Shown here: positions 44,693 to 54,520 of the stretch, piece by piece
Position numbering within the stretch: the first letter of the stretch is position 1
Layout: every line of letters starts with the position of its first letter
NCBI RefSeq assembly: GCF_040869045.1
Contig: NC_090319.1
Coordinates: forward strand, 58,004,779-58,068,778
Reading direction: 5' to 3'
DNA from: Eurosta solidaginis
Taxonomy: Eukaryota > Arthropoda > Insecta > Diptera > Tephritidae
Length of the DNA: 64,000 nucleotides
Position numbers and translations under genes: made by a program
Notes under the pieces: generated by a model
The model's database searches: none
What the model was told of the DNA's origin: nothing
Seen by the model: the letters and a program-made list of their open reading frames with translations, nothing else

Positions 44693-45052
44693 GCGGCCAC
44701 CGTGGTGTGATGGTAGCGTGCTCCGCCTATCACACCGTATGCCCTGGGTTCAACTCCCGGGCAAATCAACATCAAAATTTTAGAAATAAGATTTTTCAAT
44801 TAGAAGAAAATTTTTCTAAACGGGGTCGCCCCTCGGCAGTGTCTGGCAAGCGCTCCGATTGTATTTCTGCCATGAAAAGCTCTCAGTGAAAACTCATCTG
44901 CCTTGCAGATGCCGTTCGGAGTCGGCATAAAACATGTAGGTCCCGTCCGGCCAATTTGTAGGGAAAAATCAAGAGGAGCACGACGCAAATTGGAAGAGAA
45001 GCTCGGCCTTAGATCTCTTCGGAGGTTATCGCGCGTTACATTTATTTATTTT
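44693..45052 (+). mobile_element. tRNA-derived SINE, copy 4 (best preserved)
   Basis: The most intact copy. Head GCGGCCACCGTGGTGTGATGG; body with AACATCAAAATTTTAGAAAT, CTCTCAGTGAAAACTCATCT, GCCGTTCGGAGTCGGCATAA, GAGGAGCACGACGCAAATTG; then CTCTTCGGAGGTTATCGCGC and TTACATTTATTTATT. It is absent from copy A. No convincing target duplication, and about 40 bp of the original locus seems lost at its 3' side. Confidence 0.85.
44703..44757 (+). promoter_or_regulatory. Internal pol III promoter (box A and box B) of the SINE
   Basis: Box A TGGTGTGATGG (44,703-44,713) and box B GGTTCAACTCC (44,747-44,757) are spaced as in a tRNA gene. This supports a tRNA-derived head and pol III transcription. The rest of the cloverleaf does not pair well. 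Confidence 0.65.
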
Positions 45053-45064
45053 TAACAAAGAAAA

Positions 45065-46554
45065 CAAGTAAGGAAGGCTAAGTTCTGGTGTAACCGAACA
45101 TTACATACTCAGCTGAGAGCTTTGGGACAAAATAAGGGAAAATCACCATGTAGGAAACCCTGGAATGTGTTTGTATGACATGGGTATCAAATGGAAGGTA
45201 TTAAAGGGTATTTTAAAAGGGAGTGGGCATTATTTCTATAGGTGGAGGCCATTTCGGGATATCGCCATAAAGGTGGACCAGGGGTGACTCTAGAATGTGT
45301 TTGTACGATATGGGAATCAAATGAAAGGCGTTAATGAGTATTTTTAAAGGGAGTGGGCATTATTTCTATAGGTGGACGCCTTTTTGATATATCGCCATAA
45401 AGGTGGACCAGGGGTGACTCCAGAATTTGTTTGTACGATATGGGTATCAAATTAAAGGTATTAATGAGGGCTTTAAAAGGGAGTGAACCTTAGTTGTATA
45501 TGTGAAGGCGTTTTCGAGATATCGACCAAAATGTGGACCAGGGTGACCCAGGATATCATCTGTCGGGTACCACTAATTTATTTATATATGTAATACCACG
45601 AACAGTATTCCTGCCAAGATTCCAAGGGCTTTTAATTTCGCCCTGCAGAACTTCTTCATTTTATTATACTTAATATGGAAGGTGTCACACCCATTTTACA
45701 AAGTTTATTCGAAAGTTATATTTTGCGTCAATAAACCAATCCAATTACAATGTTTCGTCCCATTTTTCATATTTGGTATAGAATTATGGCATTTTTTTCA
45801 TTTTTCGAAATTTTCGATATCGTAAAAGTAGGCATGGTCATAGTCGGATTTCGGACATTTTTTATACCAATACAAAGTGAGTTCAGATAAGTACGTGAAC
45901 TAAAGTACCTAGTAAAGGTATATCGATTTTTGCTCATGTTATCGTGTTAGCGGCCGTACGGAAGGACAGACGGTCGACTGTGTATAAAAACTGGGCGTGG
46001 CTTCAACCGATTTCGCCCATTTTCACAGAAAACAGTTATCGTCATAGAATCTATGCCCCTTCCAAATTTCACAAGGATTGGTAACTTTTTGTTCGACTTA
46101 TGGCATTAAAAGTATTCTAGACAAATTAAATTAAAAAGAGCAGAACCACGCCCATTTCGAAATTTTCTTTTATTTTTGTTGCAACATATTAATTATTACT
46201 GGAGTTGAATGTTAACATAATTTACTTATATACTGTAAAGATATTAAATTTTTTGTTAAAATTTGACTTTAAAAAAAATTTTTTTTTAAAAGTGGGCGTG
46301 TTCCTTTATTTTAAATAGCGATCTGAGATGAGTACCCAGGAACCTACATACCAAATTTCATCAAGATACTTTAAAATTTACTCAAGTTATCGTGTTTACG
46401 GACGGACGGACATGGCTAAATAAATTTCTTTTTTCGCCCAGATCATTTTGATATACAGAAGTCTATATCTATATCGATTAGTTTATGCCGTTACGGATTA
46501 CCGTTATGCGAACAAAGTTGATATACACTGTGAGCTCTGCTCAGCTGAGTATAA
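45065..46554 (-). mobile_element. Helentron-like element, family 1, copy e
   Basis: 1,490 bp, from CAAGTAAGGAAGGC to CTGAGTATAA. It has about three 130-bp units (45,150-45,560) and a shortened ~150-bp core. At about 46,306 the core jumps from GTGGGCGTGTTCCTT to TATTTTAAATAGCGATC, losing two units. The copy A locus (13,165-13,175) has seven A's against four plus five around the element, as expected for A|A insertion with a TTATAC end. This is an exact bookkeeping match. Confidence 0.78.
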
Positions 46555-47422
46555 AAAGAAGAAATAAAAAAAAAAACAAATCAAAAATCAACAAGCAAAA
46601 ACACAAAACAAAGCAAACAATGCGAAATGCAATATTTGTAAACGAAACCATAATAAAGGTAACAACAATAGCAAGAACAGCAAATGTCACGTCAAATAGT
46701 AACAAACGGGGTTACTAACAAAGAGAATCGCGCAAAAAGGAAGGAACGCTAGCAAATGTGATTCTAGCAAATCGCATACAATCTTCTGAATCAAGTCTAT
46801 AAATGAAGGTCATAAATATCACGCGTGTATTTTTTTCTGCTCCTTACCGCTTTACTGGACTATGGTGTTAGCAAAACAAATATGTAATAAAAAATAAACC
46901 AGTAGAAAAAAAAAAAAAGTAGCAAGGAACACTTGCAGAAGCTGCTCGCTAGCGCCAAGAGCAAAATCCAACGTTCATTTCAGGGCTGTTCAAACATTTT
47001 TATATCGAAGTGCAAATCACAAAACATATACAAAATTATATGAACAATAAAATGTTTTTAATTAGAAAAAAATAAGAATTAATTTTTAGTGTTTAAAAAT
47101 TTTTGATGGTCCGCTTAATGAACAAATTTTGAAAAAAAAACTTTCTCTGTGCTACAATATTTTTGAAAATTTTGTTGTTGTCAATATTTTAGTGTAAATT
47201 TGAATATCATACCGAACTGCCTTGGCTTCATATGGAAGTGCTTTTGCTTTGCACTTTCATATGAAGTTCAGGCACTTTCATATGAATCGAATTTATATGT
47301 GAGGGCATATGGGAGTGCAATGAAAATTTTTGTTTATATTCAAATTGTGAATTTGTATATGTGCCTATTCTTCAGGGCAAAACAAAACCAATGTGCTATA
47401 AGTGTACAGGGCTCGGGTTAAT
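46555..47422. other. Duplicated block B4 (non-coding)
   Basis: No gene is seen. It matches 13,165-13,912 and 14,372-14,450. The conserved hairpin is at 47,226-47,266. The lysine-rich frame at 46,485-46,718 is an A-tract artefact. Confidence 0.7.
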
Positions 47423-47430
47423 TTTATAAC

Positions 47431-47627
47431 CATTGTTAATGATAACTAAGTGTGATATCTTATCTGTCAACTGCCTGACAGGATGTTCAATATGGCTACT
47501 TTTTAGCGGGTGATAGAAAGAGATACAGAATGAGACAGCGATAGTCAATTATAAATCAGGTGATCCAATCACTTTGGAATTTTGACGTCTATGCAGAAGA
47601 TATCACACTTTGTTATCATTCACAATG
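47431..47627. mobile_element. hAT-like MITE, 197 bp
   Basis: The first and last ~31 bases are inverted repeats with two mismatches (CATTGTTAATGATAACTAAG at the left, CATTGTGAATGATAACAAAG inverted at the right). The exact 8-bp duplication TTTATAAC lies at 47,423-47,430 and 47,628-47,635. Copy A is uninterrupted (TTTTATAACTTCAAAC, about 14,447). This is textbook hAT-type MITE structure. Confidence 0.88.
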
Positions 47628-47635
47628 TTTATAAC

Positions 47636-48077
47636 TTTAAAGCAGAGATAAGTAGTGAAATAATTATCCGCACTCACTTCACACATACACACATATTATT
47701 ATTGACTTTCCTTTAGTAGTCGCTGAACAAGGAGAGTAGCAACATCGAAAGGGACTATTGTTTATTCACGGATTTGAAAAAATATTGCATATAAACGAAT
47801 AAATTTTTTAACTGTTAACAAACGTTCGTGCATATGTCTTACCTCGTTCCTCGTGAATCAACGACTAAACGACGACGACCACAATGATTTTACTCTAACC
47901 AACTTAGCCACAATTTCAATTTGATGACCATTGCTTTGAACCAGGGGTGCATATAGACAGCAGAGCTTCAAATTCAAACTAAGCCTCTTTTTGTAGTAGT
48001 ATGTATATATAAGGAGAATAGTGAGCGAAATTTGAGCATAGAATTTACGCCTGAGATGTTTACTGTTCGAATTACAA
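47636..48077. other. Duplicated block B5 (non-coding)
   Basis: No gene is seen. It matches 14,456-14,536 and 14,875-15,215. The SINE copy 2 site is empty here at 47,712-47,722. Confidence 0.7.
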
Positions 48078-48085
48078 ACAAAAAC

Positions 48086-48961
48086 CACAGATCACCTGAT
48101 ATGAAACTTCTCGCTCTCTGAGAGCGCGTGAAAAGGTGCATTTTTTTAGTATTGGCCATAGATGCCATTATGCTCAAAATCAAATTTGGGCATTTCAGAA
48201 TAATTTTGGGTTATTTTACATGGTAAAGGTTTAATTTATGATTTTCACCGAAAATTTGCTCAAAATTTTCAATAGGGATATCAAGAAACTCGAATTGATG
48301 TCAGGATTAAAACCCTAAGAAAAAAATAACTCCTCTTCACCCATGGAAAATTTATCTTTGACAACACCTTTCATCGAAGGGCCGCGCACGAAACGGGTAT
48401 AAGTTAACGCAACATGTTTCATTAACTGCTTTTTGCGGACGATAACGCAGGTACTTCACCAAGTTTTATCTTTTTGCGTTCGTTAAAATAACAGTGGATC
48501 TATTTTCGTAATTTCTTATAAATTTTTTGCATTTTTCATTGTATGTGGATATACATATACGTTTTGGTCGCATCAAAGCCATGAAGGGGGATAGCCGCTC
48601 ATTGCTATCTTATGGCGATGCCAGAGCATCAAAGCAAAGCAACGCGATCGAAATATATTATTTCATATTTTTTCACTTTTGTATCAACCACAAAATATTC
48701 TTACAAAACTTTGCATTTTTTTATAAATTTGTATCAGCTTGCTCGCTGATTTATTCGAAAATAATGAAAACGCTCCGATTTCTTGGAATTTTTTTGGCGC
48801 GTTTTACGCAACTCTATAGCCATCTGATATTCAACACCCATTCTTGGATACGATATAACTTTTGTTTACAATTGAATGAACAGACAAGACAGCTGATATT
48901 CAAGACCCATTCCTGGAAACGAATTGAGAGAGAATGAGTGTTCGGTATCAGGTCATCAATG
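48086..48961. mobile_element. Non-autonomous hAT-like element, 876 bp
   Basis: Exact 8-bp duplication ACAAAAAC at 48,078-48,085 and 48,962-48,969. The imperfect inverted ends are CACAGATCACCTGATATGAA and, inverted, CATTGATGACCTGATACCGA. Absent from copy A at about 15,215. Near the right end CTGATATTCAANACCCATTC is present twice (48,826 and 48,892), a candidate subterminal binding repeat. The 136-codon frame (48,527-48,937) has no recognisable domain and runs through these repeats, so it is probably not a gene. Confidence 0.7.
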
Positions 48962-48969
48962 ACAAAAAC

Positions 48970-50122
48970 TGCTTGGCTGAGATGTAATATGAGTACCGAA
49001 TAGATTTCCCTTACTCAACGAAGCTCTCAAGTGCACATCTACCTTTAACCAAGAGTCCATCCTATTAAGATTCAATTATGAGCGTACATGTTAGGATTTT
49101 CCAACACTGTAGTGCCACTGAGGATATCTTTTTTTTACGAAGAGTGTTTCATTATTGCATATAAACAATAAAGCTATGAGCCTTTCGTGTGGAAAAACAA
49201 TATACGACGCCTTTCTAAAAAAAAAAAATGCCAAAAATCTAAACGAATTGCAAGAGACCTACAACTTGTATATTTTTGGGCTAAAATTGGTTGGGCTACA
49301 AAACTGCATACTGAAAAAAATTCAGAAAACTATAAAGAAAAGGTTCGAGATTTTCGAAAAATTTTCTCAAATTTTCGAAATCGTTTTTGAGTTTGTTTAG
49401 CTCAGTTTCAGTTACAAAATGCATTAGTGCAGAAGTTTCCGAATTTTTTCGAAAATGTTTTTGAGATTAATATGTAAAGTATTAGTAACAAAATTCATAG
49501 AAGTTTTTGTTAAACGATCTTAAATAAAAAAAGAAAAATTTAATTGACGATATTTGATATAAAAATGCAACCGTCATTTTTGTGTTCGCTGCTTCTATTT
49601 CAAAATAAAATATTTTTAAGAAGAGTTACCACCTAGGCTACCACTTAATGTTATTATGCATGTGAATTCATTAAATGATGTAGCCCTTACTATATTCAAA
49701 ACAAATTTGCCTTTAGTACAAAGTGGTTATTACATTCTAAGCTTTCCTACTTAGGTGTTGCCACTGAGGATGTCTTTCCCAGATTACCACCTTTCCTTAT
49801 CTGATTTTCTTATTAAATGATATATGTTGATATGGGTATTAATGTGAAATTTCTTTTTTTATTTTATTTTTTTTTTTTATTTGCAGTTTATTTTTTGTTT
49901 CAACAAAAGTATTTTCAAGTGGAATTGACATGCATGATTGCCAATAAATCGTATTTTATTAATTTCGTTAAATATTCAATTTTATACGAAAATCATTGCA
50001 CCAATTCGGAACAAGGTTTGTTTGTAAGTCCTACGTCACATTATAAGCTCTTTTCTGGGGTATTACTGATTCGAATGCTCTAGAGAAACACTTGATAGCT
50101 TCACTTCTGGGAAACTTACTTT
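48970..50122. other. End of duplication copy B and AT-rich spacer
   Basis: 48,970-49,170 still matches copy A (15,225-15,395 and 15,715-15,751). Beyond that no gene is seen. A motif (TGCCACTGAGGAT.TCTTT, then TACCACCT) at 49,750-49,790 also occurs at 15,369-15,405. Confidence 0.55.
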
Positions 50123-50803
50123 TTATACCTTCCATGAAAATTAAATTATATATAAAGGAGAAGAGATTGGGGGGTCTATCTCTATGACGAGCTGAGTTGA
50201 TTTAGCTAATGTGCGTCTCTCTCTCTGTCTGTGTGTTCGTCTGTCCGTTTGAACGCAAGCTAGTCCTTAAATTTTTGAGACGTCTTAATTAAATTTGGTG
50301 AGCGGGTTTACTTGGGTGTCCGACTGATCATTTGCTGGAACTGACCGGATAGGAACACTGTAACATATATCTCCCATAGAACCGATTTTTCGGAGAAAAG
50401 GATTTTAGTAATTTCTTGCTTATTTTATTTGCCAGAAGCTTTAAATTTCACGAAATTCCTAAGTTTATATAAGACTTGCATTGCTGGCTGAAAAAAATGT
50501 TAAAATCGGTCATATATGTTACACATATCCCATACAGCCGATTGTTCCGATAAGAGGTTCGATGTTATTTCTTCCTCATTTAAACAGCTAGAACCTTTAA
50601 ATTTTACGGGATTCTCACATATAAGACATACATATATTGTTGTCTAGAAAAAACGTCAATAGCGGTCGTATATAATGTATGACCCATACAACTGAATGTG
50701 CAGATTTTATAAATTTTTAAAATATCATCAGATTATTGTTCAGCTCTATTAATGAAATGTATGAGGTCATCGGTACAGCCAAAGACAGCCGCGTCCTTAC
50801 TTG
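50123..50803 (+). mobile_element. Helentron-like (HINE-type) element, family 2, copy c
   Basis: 681 bp, starting TTATACCTTCCATGAAAA and ending CGTCCTTACTTG. The 3' hairpin is degraded (TCATCGGTACAGCCAAAGA, 50,767-50,785). The GTCT/CTGT-rich microsatellite lies at 50,213-50,250. It is the oldest-looking member of family 2. Confidence 0.65.
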
Positions 50804-51185
50804 CTATAATTTTTTTTTTTTTGTTTTGTTTGCTCACTGTTATTGTTTACATCGATATGTTGTGATGCTAGGTGCATTTACATGCATACATACATATTTA
50901 TATTCATTTTAAAGTAAGTACCAACATATCTATATAACATTACGTTTGGAACGATAACCTTATGAATAATTCGATTGCAAATTATATTGCTATGCACACA
51001 TTCAAAAGTGGTAAAGTGTGTATGTATATGTGCACATGTGCATGCTGACCGCTAAAACAAAACAACTCAAGCCAAACAATGCAACAATAATAAACAAACA
51101 AGAGCAATTTAAGATAAAAAATGTTGACATTTGTTGTTAATGGTCAGTTTCATACGAAGACATTTGGTAGATAGAGGAAAAAACG
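50804..51185. other. Unassigned AT-rich spacer
   Basis: Nothing supportable is seen. Confidence 0.4.
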
Positions 51186-51189
51186 AATG

Positions 51190-51845
51190 TGAAGATACAG
51201 GCACAAACAAATCGTGCCGACATGATCCGCAAAATAATCGTGGTATTATACCGAAATGTTGTCCAGAATTATACGGAGATAGTTTTGAAAATATCTCCAA
51301 AATAGTCATGCTTTTATGCCTAAATAATATCGTATTGATCCCAAACATAATCCCAAAATTATCTCGAAATGGTTCCCAAACGATCTTTAAAGTCATGACG
51401 TAGTGATATGAAAATAGTCTCAAAATGATTCCGAAGCTGTCCAGAGCACCAAAACAATGTCCAAATAATCAGCACATAATCCCAAAATGATTCAAAGATA
51501 GTCCCAATAAAAGCCTAAAATACTATAAAAACGTTCCCGAAAACTATTCCAGAATTGTGCTTAAGTACTCCCGAACGAATATTTAAAACAAACCTGAAAT
51601 AGTCTCTGGATAGTCACGAAATATACCTAAAATTATCCCGAACAAAATCCCGAAATAGTTAAGAAATTATACCGATAATAAGCCAGAAAATATCCCTAAA
51701 TACTTTCGAAAACAGTCTTCACAATATGATCGCCAAATAGTCCCGAAATGATCTGGAGATAATCTGAAAACTATGCCAAATCACACCGAAATTATAAAGA
51801 GGGAGAGGCGAAAATATACCGAAATGATCTCCAAATTGTGTGAGT
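51190..51845. repeat. Very degenerate ~15-bp minisatellite (AATAGTCCCGAAATGATCC type)
   Basis: Short phrases such as AATAATCCCAAAATGATTC, AATAGTCCCGAAATGATCT and AAAATTATCCCGAAC recur for about 650 bp with constantly changing spacing near 15-16 bases. No two units are identical. Open frames on both strands (51,109-51,423 and 51,131-51,403) are by-products. Confidence 0.6.
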
Positions 51846-51892
51846 CTGATCCCTTTTCTAAAATTGCTGAAACCTAGATGTATTGGGGATAT

Positions 51893-52062
51893 TCAAAGCT
51901 CTCAGAGAAAACTTATCTGCAGATGCCGTTCGGGGTCGGCATAAAAAAAAATAGGCTCCTCCCGCTAATTTGTAGGAAAATTAAAAGAAGCACGATACAA
52001 ATTGGAAGAGAAGCGCGGTCTAAAATCTCTTTGGAGGTTACCGCGCCTTAAATTTGTTTTAT
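51893..52062 (+). mobile_element. tRNA-derived SINE, degenerate 3' half
   Basis: CTCTCAGAGAAAACTTATCT, GCCGTTCGGGGTCGGCATAA, GCACGATACAAATTGG and CTCTTTGGAGGTTACCGCGC are in SINE order. No head. Confidence 0.7.
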
Positions 52063-52144
52063 ATAAATAGAATTAGCGTTATAACGAATAAAAATAAAGT
52101 AACTGTTCTCAAGTTTCACAGGGTCACGTGCCTTTAGTAAAAAA

Positions 52145-52500
52145 AAAATTGCCAGTCCGTTAGGTTGAACTGGCTGGTCAATACAGACCTCACATAGACT
52201 GAATGTGTCCATAGCGTTACCAGAATTTGTTTGACGACCAAACGGAAGAGCCCCAATCAGGTGCCAGGACAAATGTTATAGAATAACTCCGTCCTCTTGG
52301 CAAATACTAACAGTTTTCTAGGACCCAGCTTATGTGCTGCCATCTGGCAACTCTGCCGCCGGTAATAGCTGGAGCCTTGGCCTGGCGAGCGCAGGATACG
52401 AACACAACCCCGCGATTTTGTCCGCGCCTTTCCTGCTTGATGGATCATATGCAACTCCTGTCTCCTTTTGATTTCTCCCAAACGGATTGGGAAGTCTATC
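52145..52500 (-). pseudogene. RNase H-type LINE, 3' fragment
   Basis: Same family as 16,652-18,431. The minus strand gives LGEIKRRQELHMIHQAGKA, a deletion, then GPRKLLVFAKRTELFYNICPGT and the 3' UTR AACTGAATGTGTCC/CCAGTTCAACCTAAC. The C-terminal Cys/His cluster is deleted between about 52,330 and 52,370. Confidence 0.7.
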
Positions 52501-52570
52501 GTCGACTCAGCGAGTGTTGCACCCTCCTGAATAAAGATAATTCATTTGGTTCAATGATACTTGCCGTTAT

Positions 52571-52868
52571 TTAATTCCAAGGAGATCTAGGCTGAGCTTT
52601 GCGTCGCGCTCCTTTTATATTTTCATATAAATTGGCGGGAAGGGACCTACCTATTTTATGCCGACTCCGCACGGCACCTGCATTGTAATTGAGTAGAGTT
52701 TCAAGGCAGAAATGCTTTGCAAACCACCGCCGAGGGGCGAACCCGCTTAGAAAAACTTTTTTCTAATTGAAAAAACTTTTTCTAAATTTTCAGTGTTGCT
52801 TTGTTCAGGGCTTAATCCTAGGATCTTCGGTGTGGCAAACGGAGCACGCTACCTTCACACCATGACAA
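52571..52868 (-). mobile_element. tRNA-derived SINE, degenerate full-length copy
   Basis: On the minus strand the head is GTCATGGTGTGAAGGTAGCG, box B is AGGATTAAGCCCTG (decayed), and the body ends with AAGCTCAGCCTAGATCTCC. Many substitutions indicate an old insertion. Confidence 0.7.
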
Positions 52869-53594
52869 GGGATGAACTTGTGAAATTTGGTCACAGGCAA
52901 CCCCGTTTCGCTTTGTGCCATCTTGAGGTTAATTTTTCATTCTGATCTGTTGGTATCTTTTGTCTTGTATATATAGCGCGCAGGTTCAAAAAGGCTGTTT
53001 ATGTATGCGATAAGGGCAGACAGCAAATCGTTTCAATATACATCAATTAAGTATAACTCTACTCGATCCATCTTCTCAGGTGTTGCGTAGATCCAACTTA
53101 CCTATATGTAGCCGCAGTGCAATTCCAATGGCTTCTACCACGTGATTATCGTGCTCTTTGGTAATTTACTACTTGTATCCTCTTGACATTCTAAACTATT
53201 TCCTTCTTTCTATTGCCGGTTCATATTAGTCGGTAGGATCAACCTGCAGGCAGGTGTGCGGCCTCTCAGTTTTTCTATGCTATTTAATTTGATAAACAAT
53301 TAATTTTGTAATGAACATTCATACCCACGCATAAAGACAACAAAAATGTAGATCTTCAAAGGCATTTGATACGAAGGGATGCTCATTCGCATTCGATTTC
53401 TGTAGCAGCTGCGGTGTGAGTGACCTTGGAAGTGAGAGTGGGAGTGGTGGGGGAACAGGGATCCGAAATGGAAATTGGGTGACGAAGAAAAGGTAGGGAG
53501 GGATGAGAAAGGAAGGAAGGGTAGAGAAATGTACAGAACAGAAAAAATCGCCTGGCATGCAATGTTAAAAAAAAAAAGATTCAATATGTTGTGG
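52869..53594. other. Unassigned sequence with purine-rich tract
   Basis: 53,415-53,540 is GA-rich. GAAATTTGGTCACAGGCAAC (52,889-52,908) resembles GAAACTTGATCACAAGGTTC near 57,101, next to another old SINE, so both may belong to one old composite repeat. No gene is seen. Confidence 0.4.
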
Positions 53595-53735
53595 CGCGAC
53601 TCTTTCAACGGATTCCCCAACCTCGCCTATCCGTCACGACCCATCCCAGAAAGAGACGGGTGGATGACCTAGAAATTCAACGTGGTCATATCAAATCTTT
53701 ACCGAGATAGTTGGCCTATTACCTTAATGGTGGGG
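53595..53735 (+). mobile_element. Degraded fragment of the short element split at 54.5/56.4 kb
   Basis: GGATGACCTAGAAATTCAAC, GTGGTCATATCAAATC and TACCTTAATGGTG follow the order expected for the middle of the element at 54,176-54,520 plus 56,377-56,481. Confidence 0.45.
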
Positions 53736-54175
53736 CTAAAATATTGACTTACTTAAATTTTTCTTTATGTTTGTCTTTTCTGCCATGAAGTTTAATTTTT
53801 AAGACGTGTAACAATTTAAAAAAAGCACAAAAAACAGAAAAAATTACAAAAAGGCACATAAAAGGTTTGCACTTCATTTGAAAGAGACCACCGCGCGCAC
53901 TTACATATGTACATGTAAAATTTTACGCGTCGATGAGGACGTTTAAATATTTGTAAGTAATACTAAATGTATGTTTGAACACCTATGTATGTAAGAAACT
54001 CAACGGGTTATATGAAACTTCGCCAAACTTTATAAGTTGCAAAAGAGAAGAACCAAAAAGTGCTGATGGAAGCAAAGTTTCGTGTTGCGACGAACTTTCT
54101 TGGAGTAAAATTGAAGAACTTTACTGCAGGCAATACTCGTCAGCGGACTCTGGGCGGAACTAAGATACTGCGCCT
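53736..54175. other. Unassigned spacer
   Basis: Nothing supportable. The 62-codon frame at 53,975-54,163 lacks recognisable features. Confidence 0.35.
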
Positions 54176-54520
54176 GCTTGAAGGCGACAAGCCTGCTGTT
54201 TAGAGGCAGATGTCAGCTCCGTGGAACAAACTGGCCGCGATGACAAAAGTTACACCCCCAGCGGGTTAGGAGGCTTAGAATAACCCGCGGCAGGTATGCC
54301 TGTGGTAAGGGGCGACTAAAATACCAAACTGATTCAAGGGGTTGTGTAGCGCAACCCTTGCAAGGGGCTGCCAGCGCATTTTATAGCTTCACCAACCCAA
54401 TTGCCAACCACACCTACTCATGGCGAATCCTGTTTTTTTAGCAGCCGAGGCTCTGGCAACCCCAAGTTAATCATGGATCAAGGGGTGGGCGGGCGGTATG
54501 ACCTAGAAGGTTTCATTTGG
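54176..54520 (+). mobile_element. Short retroelement-like repeat, 5' part
   Basis: AAGTTACACCCCCAGCGGGTTAGGAGGC, AACCCGCGGCAGGTATGCCTG and TACTCATGGCGAATCC form a GC-rich block that stands out from the neighbourhood. It stops at TTTCATTTGG, where the CR1-like copy 3 is inserted, and resumes at 56,377. I recall this as a dispersed dipteran repeat, but the family name is uncertain. Confidence 0.5.

Noticed and set aside
44693..44770. A functional tRNA gene at the SINE heads
   Set aside because: Box A and B are present but the acceptor and anticodon stems do not pair, and the same head is always joined to the same SINE body.
48527..48937. 136-codon gene inside the hAT-like element
   Set aside because: No domain recognised, it spans the duplicated subterminal repeats, and composition is as expected by chance.
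53319..53620. Minus frames of 79 and 106 codons
   Set aside because: They overlap in different frames over a purine-rich tract and show only Phe/Ser/Pro-rich low complexity.
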